A DNA stretch of 64,000 nt. Source: Pseudorhodoferax sp032153935 (GTDB lineage: Bacteria > Pseudomonadota > Gammaproteobacteria > Burkholderiales > Burkholderiaceae_C). This document shows, piece by piece, positions 1 to 8,379 of the stretch. Under the pieces are notes generated by a model that saw only the letters and a list, made by a program, of their open reading frames with translations, was not told the DNA's origin and made no database searches. A program made the translations under genes and the position numbers. Every line of letters starts with the position of its first letter. Positions within the stretch are counted from its first letter, which is position 1. Location: assembly GCF_964253035.1 (NCBI RefSeq), contig NZ_CAXUQL020000001.1:2852001-2916000 (forward strand). The letters are read 5' to 3'.

Positions 1-413
1 ACCTGGGGCAGGCGGCCTTCGCGCGCGGCCTGCTCCAGCTTGGCGCGCAGCGCGTCCACGCCCATGTTGCGCGTGCGCGCATCGATGTCGACGAAATCGA
101 TGTCGGCGCCGCAGTACAGCGCACAGTTCGCCGAGGCGAGGAAGCTGTTCGGGCTGGTCCAGACCAGCGTGCCCGGCCCCACGCCCAGCGCGAGGCAGGC
201 CAGGTGCAGCCCGGCTGTGGCATTGCTGACGGCAACGGCATGCTGCACCGCATGCCGCGCGGCAAACGCGGCCTCGAAGGCCGGGATCTGGGGCCCCTGG
301 GTCAGGAAGGGCGAGCGGAGCGTCGCGACGACCGCCGCGATGTCGTCCTCGGAGATGGTTTGGCAGCTGTAGGGCAGCCAGGGCAGCGCGGATGCGTCGT
401 CGGGTGGCGTCAC
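1..413 (-). CDS. pseC: PseC-like PLP aminotransferase, N-terminal part (cut by window edge)
   Basis: Only the first ~137 codons are in the window; the gene continues off the left edge. The translated start contains the DegT/DnrJ/EryC1 aminotransferase pattern: LPYSCQTISEDDIAAVV, then AVSNATAGLHLACLALGVGPG and VWTSPNSFLASANCALYCGA. In the pseudaminic acid pathway PseC transaminates the 4-keto sugar made by PseB, and here it directly follows pseB, which supports the call. The start is GTG, overlapping the pseB stop by four bases (GTGA), so translation is probably coupled. The catalytic lysine lies beyond the window and could not be checked. Another DegT-family sugar aminotransferase is possible. 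Confidence 0.8.
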   Translation of the reverse strand, partial: MTPPDDASALPWLPYSCQTISEDDIAAVVATLRSPFLTQGPQIPAFEAAFAARHAVQHAVAVSNATAGLHLACLALGVGPGTLVWTSPNSFLASANCALYCGADIDFVDIDARTRNMGVDALRAKLEQAAREGRLPQ

Positions 414-1426
414 GGTGCCGGGGCCTCCTGGGCGGACACATGGTCCTGGATCAAGGCCCGCAATTGTTCCACCGTGAGGAATTCTGGGTTGCGGTCGCTG
501 CTGTACGAGAAGCCCGCAGGCACCGGCTGCGCGCCGGTGCGCCGGCAATACGCGTCCAGGCTGTCGGCGCCGCCTGCGGGCAGGATTGCGTAGTAGGCGC
601 CCAGGTCCACGGTGTTGTAGCTGTCGCTGGCGGTGATCATCTCCTCGTGGATTTTCTCGCCGGGCCGCACGCCGACCTGCACCTGCCGGCATTCCGGCGC
701 GATGGCCTGTGCCACGTCGGTGATGCGGTAGGACGGAATCTTGGGCACCAGGATCTCGCCGCCCAGGGCATTCTCCAGGCTCCACAGCACCATGTTGACG
801 CCTTCCTGCAGGCTGATGTTGAAGCGGGTCATGGCCGGATCGGTGATCGGCAGTTCGCCCGAGGCACGCCGGCCCAGGAAGAAAGGGACCACCGAGCCGC
901 GGCTGCCCATCACGTTGCCGTAGCGCACCACGCTCAGGCGGATGTCGCGCTTGCCGCGGATGTTGTTGGCGGCGACGAACAGCTTGTCCGAGCAGAGCTT
1001 GGTGGCGCCATACAGGTTCACGGGCGCGGCCGCCTTGTCGGTGGACAGTGCCACGACCCGCTTGACGCCGGTGTCCAGGCAGGCCTCGATCAGGTTCTGC
1101 GCGCCAATGACATTGGTCTTGATGTATTCGAAGGGGTTGTATTCGGCGCTGACGACCTGCTTGAGGGCTGCTGCATGCACGACCAGATCGATGCCTTCCA
1201 GCGCCCGGCGCAGGCGGGCCTCGTCGCGCACATCGCCGATGAAGTACCGCAAGCCGGGGTACTGCCGGTCCGAGAAGCGCTGCTGCATCTCGAACTGCTT
1301 GAGCTCGTCGCGCGAGAACACCACCAAGCGCTTGATGGTGGGGCAACGCGTGAGCACCTCCTGGACGAAGGCCTGTCCGAACGAGCCCGTGCCGCCGGTG
1401 ATGAGGATGGAGTGGTTGGGGAGCAT
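410..1426 (-). CDS. pseB: UDP-N-acetylglucosamine 4,6-dehydratase (inverting), PseB
   Basis: 338-residue short-chain dehydrogenase/reductase. The nucleotide-binding GGTGSFG is at residues 11-17. The pattern STDKAAAPVNLYGATK places D130, K131, Y139 and K143 where PseB has its catalytic Asp-Lys-Tyr set. PseB converts UDP-GlcNAc to the inverted 4-keto-6-deoxy sugar, the first step to pseudaminic acid, used to glycosylate flagellin, pili or surface glycans. The ATG at 1426 was chosen over an upstream in-frame start because the Rossmann fold begins there. It follows the membrane dehydratase gene by 31 bases and overlaps the aminotransferase gene, so the three likely form one operon. Confidence 0.93.
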   Translation of the reverse strand: MLPNHSILITGGTGSFGQAFVQEVLTRCPTIKRLVVFSRDELKQFEMQQRFSDRQYPGLRYFIGDVRDEARLRRALEGIDLVVHAAALKQVVSAEYNPFEYIKTNVIGAQNLIEACLDTGVKRVVALSTDKAAAPVNLYGATKLCSDKLFVAANNIRGKRDIRLSVVRYGNVMGSRGSVVPFFLGRRASGELPITDPAMTRFNISLQEGVNMVLWSLENALGGEILVPKIPSYRITDVAQAIAPECRQVQVGVRPGEKIHEEMITASDSYNTVDLGAYYAILPAGGADSLDAYCRRTGAQPVPAGFSYSSDRNPEFLTVEQLRALIQDHVSAQEAPAP

Positions 1427-1457
1427 GGCCTGTGTCTTCAGAGGTGGGGCGCGGGTG

Positions 1458-3404
1458 TCAAGACGATCCTTCCGGTCGGAAGCTCGGCACCAGCCGGCGC
1501 AGCAGCGCCAGCATGTGTGCAGTCTCGCCGTGGCGTGCGGCATCGATCAGCGCCTGCAGCGGCGCGCGCAGCGCGTCCCAGCCCAGGTGTTCTTCATGTG
1601 CCCGCAGGATCCGCGGATGTTCTGTGGCTTCGGGGTTGTCGCCGATCAGAAGCTCCTCGTAGAGCTTCTCGCCTGGGCGCAGTCCCATGAAGACCAGATC
1701 GATGTCGCCGCCGGGATGCTCGGGCGTGCGCACCGACAGGCCGGCGAGCTTGGCCATGCGCAGTGCCAGGTCGTGGATCTTCACGGGACGGCCCATGTCC
1801 AGCAGGAACACATCGCCGCCGCTGCCCATGGCGCCGGCCTGCAGCACCAGCTGCGCAGCCTCGGTGATGGTCATGAAGTAGCGCGTGACCTCGGCATGCG
1901 TCACGGTCAGCGGGCCGCCGGCGGCCAGCTGGCGCCGGAACAGCGGCACGACGCTGCCGCTGGAGTCCAGCACGTTGCCGAAGCGCACCATGCAGAACTG
2001 CGTGCTGCGGGCCAGCACCACGGCGCCGGCATCGGCCGGCATGTCGAAGCCGATGGTCGGGCTGGCGGCCAGTGCCTGCAGGATCATCTCGGCCACGCGC
2101 TTGCTGGCGCCCATCACGTTGGTGGGGCGCACCGCCTTGTCGGTGGACACGAGCACGAAATGCTCGACCCCGCTCGCGATGGCCGCACGGGCCAGGTTCA
2201 AGGTGCCGAGCACGTTGTTCATGACGCCTTCGGTGGCGTTGTCCTCGACCAGCGGCACATGCTTGTAGGCGGCTGCGTGGTACACGCTGGTAGGCCGCCA
2301 GGTGCGGCACAGCGTGGCCAGCCTGGCGTAGTGGACCACGCTGCCGAGCACGGGAACCAGCTCGGTGTGTCCGCCCTGCAATGCACACAGCCCGCGCAAC
2401 TCCTCGTGGATGCTGTACAGCGCGAACTCGCTGTGGTCCAGCAGCAGCAGGCGCTGCGGACGCTCGCGCACGATCTGGCGGCACAGCTCGCTGCCGATGC
2501 TGCCGCCGGCGCCCGTGACGAGCACCGTGCGGCCGGTCAGGTTGCGCGCCAGCAGTTCGGGACGCGGCGGCACGGGCTCGCGGCCGAGCAGGTCTTCGAT
2601 GTCCAACTCCCGGATGTCCTGCACGCTCACGCGGCCGGACGCCAGGTCTGCGAGGCCGGGCAGTGTGCGCACGCGCACGCCCAGTGGTTGCAGCCGCTGG
2701 ATGATCTGGTTGCGGCGTTCGCGCGTGGCGCTGGGCAGCGCCAGCAGGATGTCGCTGATGCGCAAGCGCGGCACCAGCGAGCGCAGTTCGTCGGGCGCGT
2801 AGACCCTGGTGCCGTTGATGCTGCGGCCGACCTTGCCGCGGTCGTCGTCGATGAAACCCAGCAGGCGGTCCGGTTGGCGTGCGCTGGCCAGGGCGGCGGC
2901 CATCTGGGCGCCGGCCGAGCCGGCGCCGTAGACCAGCAGGCGCATGCCGCTGTTGCGGCCGCGCCTGCGCACCAGATGGTCGAGCAGCGAGCGTGCCGCC
3001 GTGCGGCTGGCCACCACGAGGATCAGGAAGATCAGCGGCTGCAGGATGCCCAGGCTGCGCGGCACGACCGGCAGGCCGGATTTCTGCAGCGCGAGCAACA
3101 CGGCCGACAGCAGCACGACGTACAAGGCCGTGGCCTTGGCCGCTGCGCTCAGTGCCGAAAGGCCGGCGTAGCGCAGGATGGCGCGGTACAGGCCGAAGTG
3201 CGCGAACAGCGGTATCGACAGCAGCGGCGCAGCCGCATACACGACCCATTGGTGCGGCGACGGCCAGTGCAAGGTGTCCAGGCGCAGCGTGAAGGCCAGC
3301 CACATGGCCAGCAGCGCGAGCACGGAGTCTGTCGCCATCACGGCCAGACGCTTGATCCGGGGCGGCCAGTTCAGGATGGTGGCCGGTGCGAGCAACTCTG
3401 GCAT
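1458..3404 (-). CDS. Membrane-bound nucleotide-sugar 4,6-dehydratase (WbpM/CapD/FlaA1 long form)
   Basis: 648 residues. The N-terminal ~120 residues hold several hydrophobic helices (for example DSVLALLAMWLAFTLRL). A first nucleotide-binding region follows (YGAGSAGAQMA, about residue 160), then the catalytic Rossmann domain with VTGAGGSIGSELC near residue 300. The active-site stretch STDKAVRPTNVMGASKR (about 419-435) has Met where short SDR dehydratases have Tyr; this Ser-Met-Lys arrangement is known in the long WbpM-type enzymes. These act on UDP-sugars at the inner membrane in O-antigen, capsule or glycan synthesis. The start lies three bases after the stop of the LON-domain gene. Its product sugar cannot be told from sequence. 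Confidence 0.88.
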   Translation of the reverse strand: MPELLAPATILNWPPRIKRLAVMATDSVLALLAMWLAFTLRLDTLHWPSPHQWVVYAAAPLLSIPLFAHFGLYRAILRYAGLSALSAAAKATALYVVLLSAVLLALQKSGLPVVPRSLGILQPLIFLILVVASRTAARSLLDHLVRRRGRNSGMRLLVYGAGSAGAQMAAALASARQPDRLLGFIDDDRGKVGRSINGTRVYAPDELRSLVPRLRISDILLALPSATRERRNQIIQRLQPLGVRVRTLPGLADLASGRVSVQDIRELDIEDLLGREPVPPRPELLARNLTGRTVLVTGAGGSIGSELCRQIVRERPQRLLLLDHSEFALYSIHEELRGLCALQGGHTELVPVLGSVVHYARLATLCRTWRPTSVYHAAAYKHVPLVEDNATEGVMNNVLGTLNLARAAIASGVEHFVLVSTDKAVRPTNVMGASKRVAEMILQALAASPTIGFDMPADAGAVVLARSTQFCMVRFGNVLDSSGSVVPLFRRQLAAGGPLTVTHAEVTRYFMTITEAAQLVLQAGAMGSGGDVFLLDMGRPVKIHDLALRMAKLAGLSVRTPEHPGGDIDLVFMGLRPGEKLYEELLIGDNPEATEHPRILRAHEEHLGWDALRAPLQALIDAARHGETAHMLALLRRLVPSFRPEGSS

Positions 3405-3407
3405 CGC

Positions 3408-4031
3408 TCAGCCGGGCTGGTTGTGCTGGGCCAGCAGATCGCCCACCAGCTCCAGCCGCACCAGCGGGTTGTCCAGTTCCATGAGCTGCTGCTTCACCGT
3501 CGGCGGCAGCGGCAGCAGTTCGCACCAGCGGTTGGACAGCCAGCCGCAGTCGTCCCAGCGCCAGGGCGCGCGCAGCGGCCATTGGTCTTCGGGAATCGCG
3601 CGCGCGCGCCAGCTGTCCAGCAGCTGTTCGAGCGCCGTGGCCACCTCGCGCAGGTCCTCTGGCACCGCCACGGGGGCGTCGTCGGGGAGCATCTGCGCGT
3701 CGGCCATCCACAGCCCATGCGGCAATTGGCGCGCGGCCTGGATGCGAAAGCGCGTGCCACCCTCGCAGACGATGTTCATGAGTCCCGGCTGCGGCCGGTC
3801 GAACGCGCGCACATGGGCCAGCGTGCCGACCTGCAGGAATTCCTCCGCCGGTGCCCCGGCGCGGCGCACCTCGCTGCCCTGGTGCAGGGCCACCACGCCA
3901 AAGGGCTTGCCCTCGCGCTGGCATTGGCCGATCAGGTCGAGGTAGCGCACCTCGAAGATGCGCAAGGGCAGCAGGCCACCCGGGAACAGCACGGTGGACA
4001 GCGGAAACAGGGGCAGGGGCGAGGGGATCAA
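3408..4031 (-). CDS. LON N-terminal substrate-binding domain protein
   Basis: 207-residue stand-alone LON_substr_bdg (peptidase S16 N-terminal) domain protein. The start LPLFPLSTVLFPGGLLPLRIFEVRYLDL is the diagnostic first strand-helix segment, and GVVALHQGSEVRRAG and MNIVCEGGTRFRIQ follow as in the family. It has no AAA+ or protease domain, so it is not a Lon protease. The cellular role of these small proteins is unclear. It is the first gene of the run into the sugar-dehydratase genes and is divergent from the YggT gene. ATG start at 4031. Confidence 0.85.
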   Translation of the reverse strand: MIPSPLPLFPLSTVLFPGGLLPLRIFEVRYLDLIGQCQREGKPFGVVALHQGSEVRRAGAPAEEFLQVGTLAHVRAFDRPQPGLMNIVCEGGTRFRIQAARQLPHGLWMADAQMLPDDAPVAVPEDLREVATALEQLLDSWRARAIPEDQWPLRAPWRWDDCGWLSNRWCELLPLPPTVKQQLMELDNPLVRLELVGDLLAQHNQPG

Positions 4032-4087
4032 GGGGCGGACGGCAATGGTGCAGCCGCTATCATCCCATGCGCTTTTTATTCGACCGC

Positions 4088-4642
4088 ATGCTGTACCAAA
4101 TCTCCGCCTTTCTGCTCGAAGTCATCGCCGGGCTGCTGGGCAGCGCCTGCCTGCTGCGCCTGTACATGCAGCACCAGCGCATCCCGTTCGGCAACCCGAT
4201 CGGCAGCCTGGTGTTCGCACTGACGGATTGGCTGGTGCTGCCGCTGCGCAAGGTGCTGCGGCCCGTGGCGCGTTGGGACCTGGCCAGCCTGGCCGGCGCC
4301 TTCCTGCTCAAGCTGGCGCAGTACTTCCTGCTCTGGCTGGTGACGGGCGGCGCACTCGTCGTGGTGCCGGTGATGGCCTTGTTCGGCGTGATCGGCCTCG
4401 TGATCTACGGCCTCACGGGCCTGCTGATCGTCTACGCCGTGATGTCCTGGGTGCAGACGCAGTCGCCGCTCTACGACGTGCTGTCCCGCCTGCTGGCGCC
4501 GCCGCTGCGGCCGCTGCGGCGCATGGTGCCGCTGGTCGGCGGCATGGACCTCACGCCGCTGATCCTGCTGGTGCTGCTGCAGGTGGCGTCCATCGTGCTC
4601 CAGCACGCCTTGCGCGGCGTGCTGGGTGGCATGGTCCTGTAG
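4088..4642 (+). CDS. YggT family integral membrane protein
   Basis: 184 residues, mostly hydrophobic. It has two YggT repeats, each with a TM helix followed by a conserved amphipathic segment: NPIGSLVFALTDWLVLPLRK and TQSPLYDVLSRLLAPPLRPL. Members are inner-membrane proteins of poorly known function, linked in some bacteria to osmotic tolerance or cell-envelope organisation. I chose ATG 4088 (MLYQISAFLLEVIAGLLGSA), which matches the usual family start; ATG 4067 would add seven residues (MRFLFDR). Neither has a clear Shine-Dalgarno. A TATCAT hexamer at 4058-4063 could be a -10 box, which would favour 4088. The gene converges on accD. Confidence 0.82.
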   Translation: MLYQISAFLLEVIAGLLGSACLLRLYMQHQRIPFGNPIGSLVFALTDWLVLPLRKVLRPVARWDLASLAGAFLLKLAQYFLLWLVTGGALVVVPVMALFGVIGLVIYGLTGLLIVYAVMSWVQTQSPLYDVLSRLLAPPLRPLRRMVPLVGGMDLTPLILLVLLQVASIVLQHALRGVLGGMVL

Positions 4643-4651
4643 AAAAGCCGG

Positions 4652-5530
4652 TCAGCTGGCGCTGACGGCGTCGGCCGGCTGGCGCTGCAGCATGGCCAGC
4701 GAGCTGGCGATGGTGCGGCGCAGGTCCTTGCGGTTGCAGATCAGGTCGACCGCACCCTTTTGCTGCAGGAACTCGGCGCGCTGGAAGCCTTCGGGCAGCG
4801 TCACGCGCACGGTGGACTCGATCACGCGCGGGCCGGCGAAGCCGATCAGCGCCTTGGGTTCGGCGATCACCATGTCGCCGACGAAGGCGAAGCCGGCGCT
4901 CACGCCGCCCATGGTCGGGTCGGTCAGCACGCTGATGTAGGGCAGGCCCTTCTTGGCCAGGCGCGTCAGGGACGCGTTGGTCTTGGCCATCTGCATCAGC
5001 GACAGCAGGCCTTCCTGCATGCGCGCACCGCCGGTGGCGGTGAAGCAGATGAAGGGCACCTTCTGGTCGATGGCCGCGTGCACGCCGCGCACGAAGCGCT
5101 CGCCCACCACGCTGCCCATGCTGCCGCCCATGAACTCGAACTCGAAGCAGGCGACCACCACGTTCAGCCCATGGAGCGCGCCGCCCATGACGATGAGCGC
5201 ATCCGTTTCCTCGGTGTTGTCCAGCGCTTCCTTGAGCCGCTCGGGGTACTTGCGGCTGTCCTTGAACTTGAGCGGGTCCATGGGCAGGACCTCGTGGCCG
5301 ATCTCGTAGCGGCCTTCGGGGTCCAGAAAGCTGTCCAGACGCGCGCGCGCGCCGATGCGGTGGTGGTGGCCGCAGGTCGGGCAGACGTTCAGGTTCTTTT
5401 CCAGATCCGTCTTGTAGAGCACGCTCTCGCAGCTCGGGCACTTGATCCACAGGCCCTCGGGCACCTGGCGGCGCTCGGCAGGGTCGCTGGGCTGGATCTT
5501 GGCGGGAAGCAGTTTTTCGAGCCAGGACAT
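4652..5530 (-). CDS. accD: Acetyl-CoA carboxylase carboxyltransferase subunit beta
   Basis: 292 residues. An N-terminal Cys4 zinc ribbon (C31, C34, C50, C53) precedes the crotonase-like carboxyltransferase domain, with GGSMGSVVGERFVRG, TATGGARMQEG and TDPTMGGVSAGFA. With AccA it transfers the carboxyl group from carboxybiotin to acetyl-CoA, giving malonyl-CoA for fatty acid synthesis. The ATG at 5530 starts MSWLEKLLP, typical of AccD; a longer in-frame extension overlapping trpA was rejected. It is last in the trpF-trpB-trpA-accD series, an order often seen in Proteobacteria. Confidence 0.97.
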   Translation of the reverse strand: MSWLEKLLPAKIQPSDPAERRQVPEGLWIKCPSCESVLYKTDLEKNLNVCPTCGHHHRIGARARLDSFLDPEGRYEIGHEVLPMDPLKFKDSRKYPERLKEALDNTEETDALIVMGGALHGLNVVVACFEFEFMGGSMGSVVGERFVRGVHAAIDQKVPFICFTATGGARMQEGLLSLMQMAKTNASLTRLAKKGLPYISVLTDPTMGGVSAGFAFVGDMVIAEPKALIGFAGPRVIESTVRVTLPEGFQRAEFLQQKGAVDLICNRKDLRRTIASSLAMLQRQPADAVSAS

Positions 5531-5567
5531 GGGATTGGCTACTCCGGAGGGACGAACGGGGTGGGGA

Positions 5568-6377
5568 TTATGCGTCGAGCGCCGAACGGATGCCGCGCAG
5601 GAACGCGGCGGCCGTGGGGGCGACCTGGTCGCGCGGCTGGTCGTCGAGCAGCTGGATGATCCTGCTGCCGATGACCACGGCGTCGGCCACGCGGCCCACG
5701 GTCTGGGCCGTGGCGGCGTCGCGGATGCCGAAGCCAACGCCCACGGGCAGTTGCACATGGCGGCGGATGCGCGGCAGCATGGCCTCGACCGCGGCCGTGT
5801 CCAGCGTGCCCGCGCCCGTCACGCCCTTGAGCGAGACGTAGTAGACGTAGCCGCTGGCTACCTCGGCCACCTGGCGCATGCGCTCGTCGGTCGAGGTGGG
5901 CGCCAGCAGGAAGATCAGGTCGATGTTCTTGGCGCGCAGGCGGGCCGCGAAGTCCACGCATTCCTCGGGCGGGTAGTCGACGACCAGCACGCCGTCCACA
6001 CCGGCGGCCGCCGCGTCACGCGGGAAGCTGTCGGCACCATGGCGCTGCTCGTAGCGCTCGACCGGGTTGGCGTAGCCCATCAGCACCACGGGCGTCTGCG
6101 CATCCTGGTCGCGGAAGGCTTTGACCATGGCGAACACCTGGGCCATGCCGATGCCCAGCGCCAGGGCTTTTTCACCCGCCTCCTGGATCACGGGGCCGTC
6201 GGCCATGGGGTCGCTGAACGGCACGCCGAGTTCGATCACGTCGGCGCCGGCCGCGACCATGGCGTGCATGAGTTCGGGCGTGACGTCGGCGTACGGGAAG
6301 CCGGCCGTGACATAGGGGATCAGGGCCTTGCGGCCATCCGCCTTGAGCCTGGCGAAGGTGGCTTGGATGCGGCTCAT
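5568..6377 (-). CDS. trpA: Tryptophan synthase alpha subunit
   Basis: 269 residues, a TIM barrel that cleaves indole-3-glycerol phosphate to indole and glyceraldehyde 3-phosphate. The catalytic pair is intact: E49 in ADVIELGVPFSDP and D60 in PMADGP. The phosphate-binding GVGFGI and IGSRII motifs lie towards the C terminus. Its ATG overlaps the trpB stop (ATGA), as expected for subunits made in equal amounts. A long in-frame upstream extension is an antisense-type artefact inside trpB. Confidence 0.97.
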   Translation of the reverse strand: MSRIQATFARLKADGRKALIPYVTAGFPYADVTPELMHAMVAAGADVIELGVPFSDPMADGPVIQEAGEKALALGIGMAQVFAMVKAFRDQDAQTPVVLMGYANPVERYEQRHGADSFPRDAAAAGVDGVLVVDYPPEECVDFAARLRAKNIDLIFLLAPTSTDERMRQVAEVASGYVYYVSLKGVTGAGTLDTAAVEAMLPRIRRHVQLPVGVGFGIRDAATAQTVGRVADAVVIGSRIIQLLDDQPRDQVAPTAAAFLRGIRSALDA

Positions 6378-7642
6378 TGCTGGCCCCCCTTCACGGCGTG
6401 GCCGCGCATGGAGGGGCGGTCGTAGAAGTCCTCGCCCGACAGGTCGGCCACGGTGCCGATGTCCTTGTCGCCGCGGCCGGACAGGTTCACGAGGATGCTC
6501 TGGTCCTGGCGCATGGTTGGCGCCAGCTTGCGGGCGTAAGCGAACGCGTGGGCCGACTCCAGCGCAGGGATGATGCCCTCGGTGCGGCACAGATAGTGGA
6601 AGGCATCCAGCGCTTCGGCGTCGGTGGCGCCGACGTATTCGGCCCGGCCGATGTCCTTCAGGAAGGCATGTTCCGGCCCCACGCCCGGGTAGTCCAGGCC
6701 GGCGCTGATGCTGTGCGTCTCGGTCACCTGGCCGTTCTCGTCCTGCAGCAGGTAGGTACGGTTGCCGTGCAGCACGCCTGCGCTGCCGCGCTGCAGGGAT
6801 GCAGCGTGCTTGCCGCTGTCCAGGCCCTGGCCAGTGGCTTCCACGCCGATCAGGCGGGTGCCTGCATGGTCGATGTACGGGTAGAAGATGCCGATGGCAT
6901 TGCTGCCGCCACCCACGCAGGCCAGCACGGCGTCGGGCTGCTCGCTCTTGCAGCCGGCGGCGGCCAGCATCTCGGGCATCTGCACCAGGCATTCGTTGCC
7001 GATCACGCTCTGGAAGTCGCGCACCATCATCGGGTAGGGGTGCGGGCCGGCCACGGTGCCGATGATGTAGAAGGTGTTGTCCACGTTGGCGACCCAGTCG
7101 CGCATGGCCTCGTTGAGCGAGTCCTTGAGCGTCTTGCTGCCGCTGTCCACGGGCACCACGGTGGCGCCGAGCAGCTTCATGCGGAACACGTTAGGGCTCT
7201 GGCGCTTGACGTCCTCGCTGCCCATGTAGACCACGCACTCCAGGCCGTAGCGCGCGCAGATCGTGGCGGTGGCCACGCCGTGCTGGCCGGCGCCGGTCTC
7301 GGCGATCACGCGCGGCTTGCCCATGCGCTTGGCCAGCATGGCCTGGCCGATCACGTTGTTGATCTTGTGGGCGCCGGTGTGGTTGAGGTCTTCGCGCTTG
7401 AGGAAGATCTGCGCGCCGCCGTGTTCCTGGCTGCTGCGCGCGGCATGGTAGACGGGCGAAGGCCGGCCGACGAAATGCGCCAGTTCGCTCTCGAATTCGG
7501 CGATGAACTCGGGGTCGTTCTGGTAGCGGGCGTAGGCCTCGCGCAGTTCGGCGATGGCGTGGGTCAGCGTCTCGGAGACGAAGCTGCCGCCGTAGACGCC
7601 GAAATGGCCTGAGGCATCAGGCTGTTGATAAGGGGTCGACAT
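6374..7642 (-). CDS. trpB: Tryptophan synthase beta subunit
   Basis: 422 residues, fold-type II PLP enzyme that condenses indole with serine. The PLP lysine is K93 in NHTGAHKINN; the phosphate-binding CVGGGSNAIG motif and GVGPEHAFLKD are present. ATG 7642 (MSTPYQQPDA) was preferred over a start five codons upstream because known TrpB proteins begin near here and a purine-rich GAG lies at a usable distance. The start lies inside the 3' end of trpF, a 26-base overlap in another frame, implying coupled translation. Confidence 0.97.
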   Translation of the reverse strand: MSTPYQQPDASGHFGVYGGSFVSETLTHAIAELREAYARYQNDPEFIAEFESELAHFVGRPSPVYHAARSSQEHGGAQIFLKREDLNHTGAHKINNVIGQAMLAKRMGKPRVIAETGAGQHGVATATICARYGLECVVYMGSEDVKRQSPNVFRMKLLGATVVPVDSGSKTLKDSLNEAMRDWVANVDNTFYIIGTVAGPHPYPMMVRDFQSVIGNECLVQMPEMLAAAGCKSEQPDAVLACVGGGSNAIGIFYPYIDHAGTRLIGVEATGQGLDSGKHAASLQRGSAGVLHGNRTYLLQDENGQVTETHSISAGLDYPGVGPEHAFLKDIGRAEYVGATDAEALDAFHYLCRTEGIIPALESAHAFAYARKLAPTMRQDQSILVNLSGRGDKDIGTVADLSGEDFYDRPSMRGHAVKGGQQ

Positions 7643-8321
7643 GTTGAATCTCTGCAAAGTGCGCGTCGGCGGCGCGAACGGCCGCGACGAAGCGGTTGAT
7701 CTTGTCGGCGTCCTTGATGCCCTTGGAGGCCTCGACGCCGGAACTCACATCAACGGCCAGCGACAGCGCGCGTGGCCGCACCTGCAAGATGCCATCGGTC
7801 ACGTTTGCAGGCGTGAGTCCACCACTCAAGACGAGGTGAGAGTCGACGCTTGTTGGCAGGAGTGACCAATTGAATGCCTTGCCGCCGCCGCCGTATCCCT
7901 CGACATGGGCGTCGAGCAGGATGGCCTGGGCTTGGGAGAATTCGGCCGCGAATCTTACCAAGTCGAACCGACCTGCGTTTTCATCCAGCGGAATGCGGGC
8001 CGCGCGCAGGAAGGGGCGGGCCGGGTGCGCCGTGGCGGCCAGGCACTGGGCCGGCGTCTCGTCGCCGTGGAACTGAACCATGGCGCCGGGCACCTGGTCG
8101 CAGGCGGTGGCGACCTCTTCGGGCGGCGTGTTGACGAACAGCAGCACGGGCGTGACGAAGGGCGGCAGCCGGCGGGCGAGCGCGGCCGCGCGCTGCGGCG
8201 TCACGTAGCGCGGGCTCTTGGCGTAGAGCACGAAGCCGACGGCGTCGGCGCCAGCGGCGACGGCGGCGTCCAGGTCCTGCTCGCGCGTGATGCCGCAGAT
8301 CTTGATGCGGGTTCTGATCAT
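7617..8321 (-). CDS. trpF: Phosphoribosylanthranilate isomerase
   Basis: 234 residues, a TIM barrel catalysing the Amadori rearrangement of N-(5'-phosphoribosyl)anthranilate in tryptophan synthesis. The general-base cysteine is in KICGIT (C9), the general acid is the Asp of AILLDAHVEG, and the phosphate site is LSGGLTPANV. The last residues overlap the trpB start. It is 58 bases after truA, with no obvious terminator, so trpFBA-accD may share transcripts with fimV-truA. The early genes trpE, trpG, trpD and trpC are not in the window. Confidence 0.96.
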   Translation of the reverse strand: MIRTRIKICGITREQDLDAAVAAGADAVGFVLYAKSPRYVTPQRAAALARRLPPFVTPVLLFVNTPPEEVATACDQVPGAMVQFHGDETPAQCLAATAHPARPFLRAARIPLDENAGRFDLVRFAAEFSQAQAILLDAHVEGYGGGGKAFNWSLLPTSVDSHLVLSGGLTPANVTDGILQVRPRALSLAVDVSSGVEASKGIKDADKINRFVAAVRAADAHFAEIQHVDPLSTA

Positions 8322-8379
8322 GGGAAAACCTCTGGCCCGGGGCGGGCCGCGGTGGGAGCGCTCTCAGACGGGGCAGCGC

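Noticed and set aside
942..4223. A 1093-codon plus-strand frame across pseB, the membrane dehydratase and the LON gene
   Set aside because: His/Gln/Ala-rich antisense shadow; the minus-strand genes carry intact catalytic motifs.
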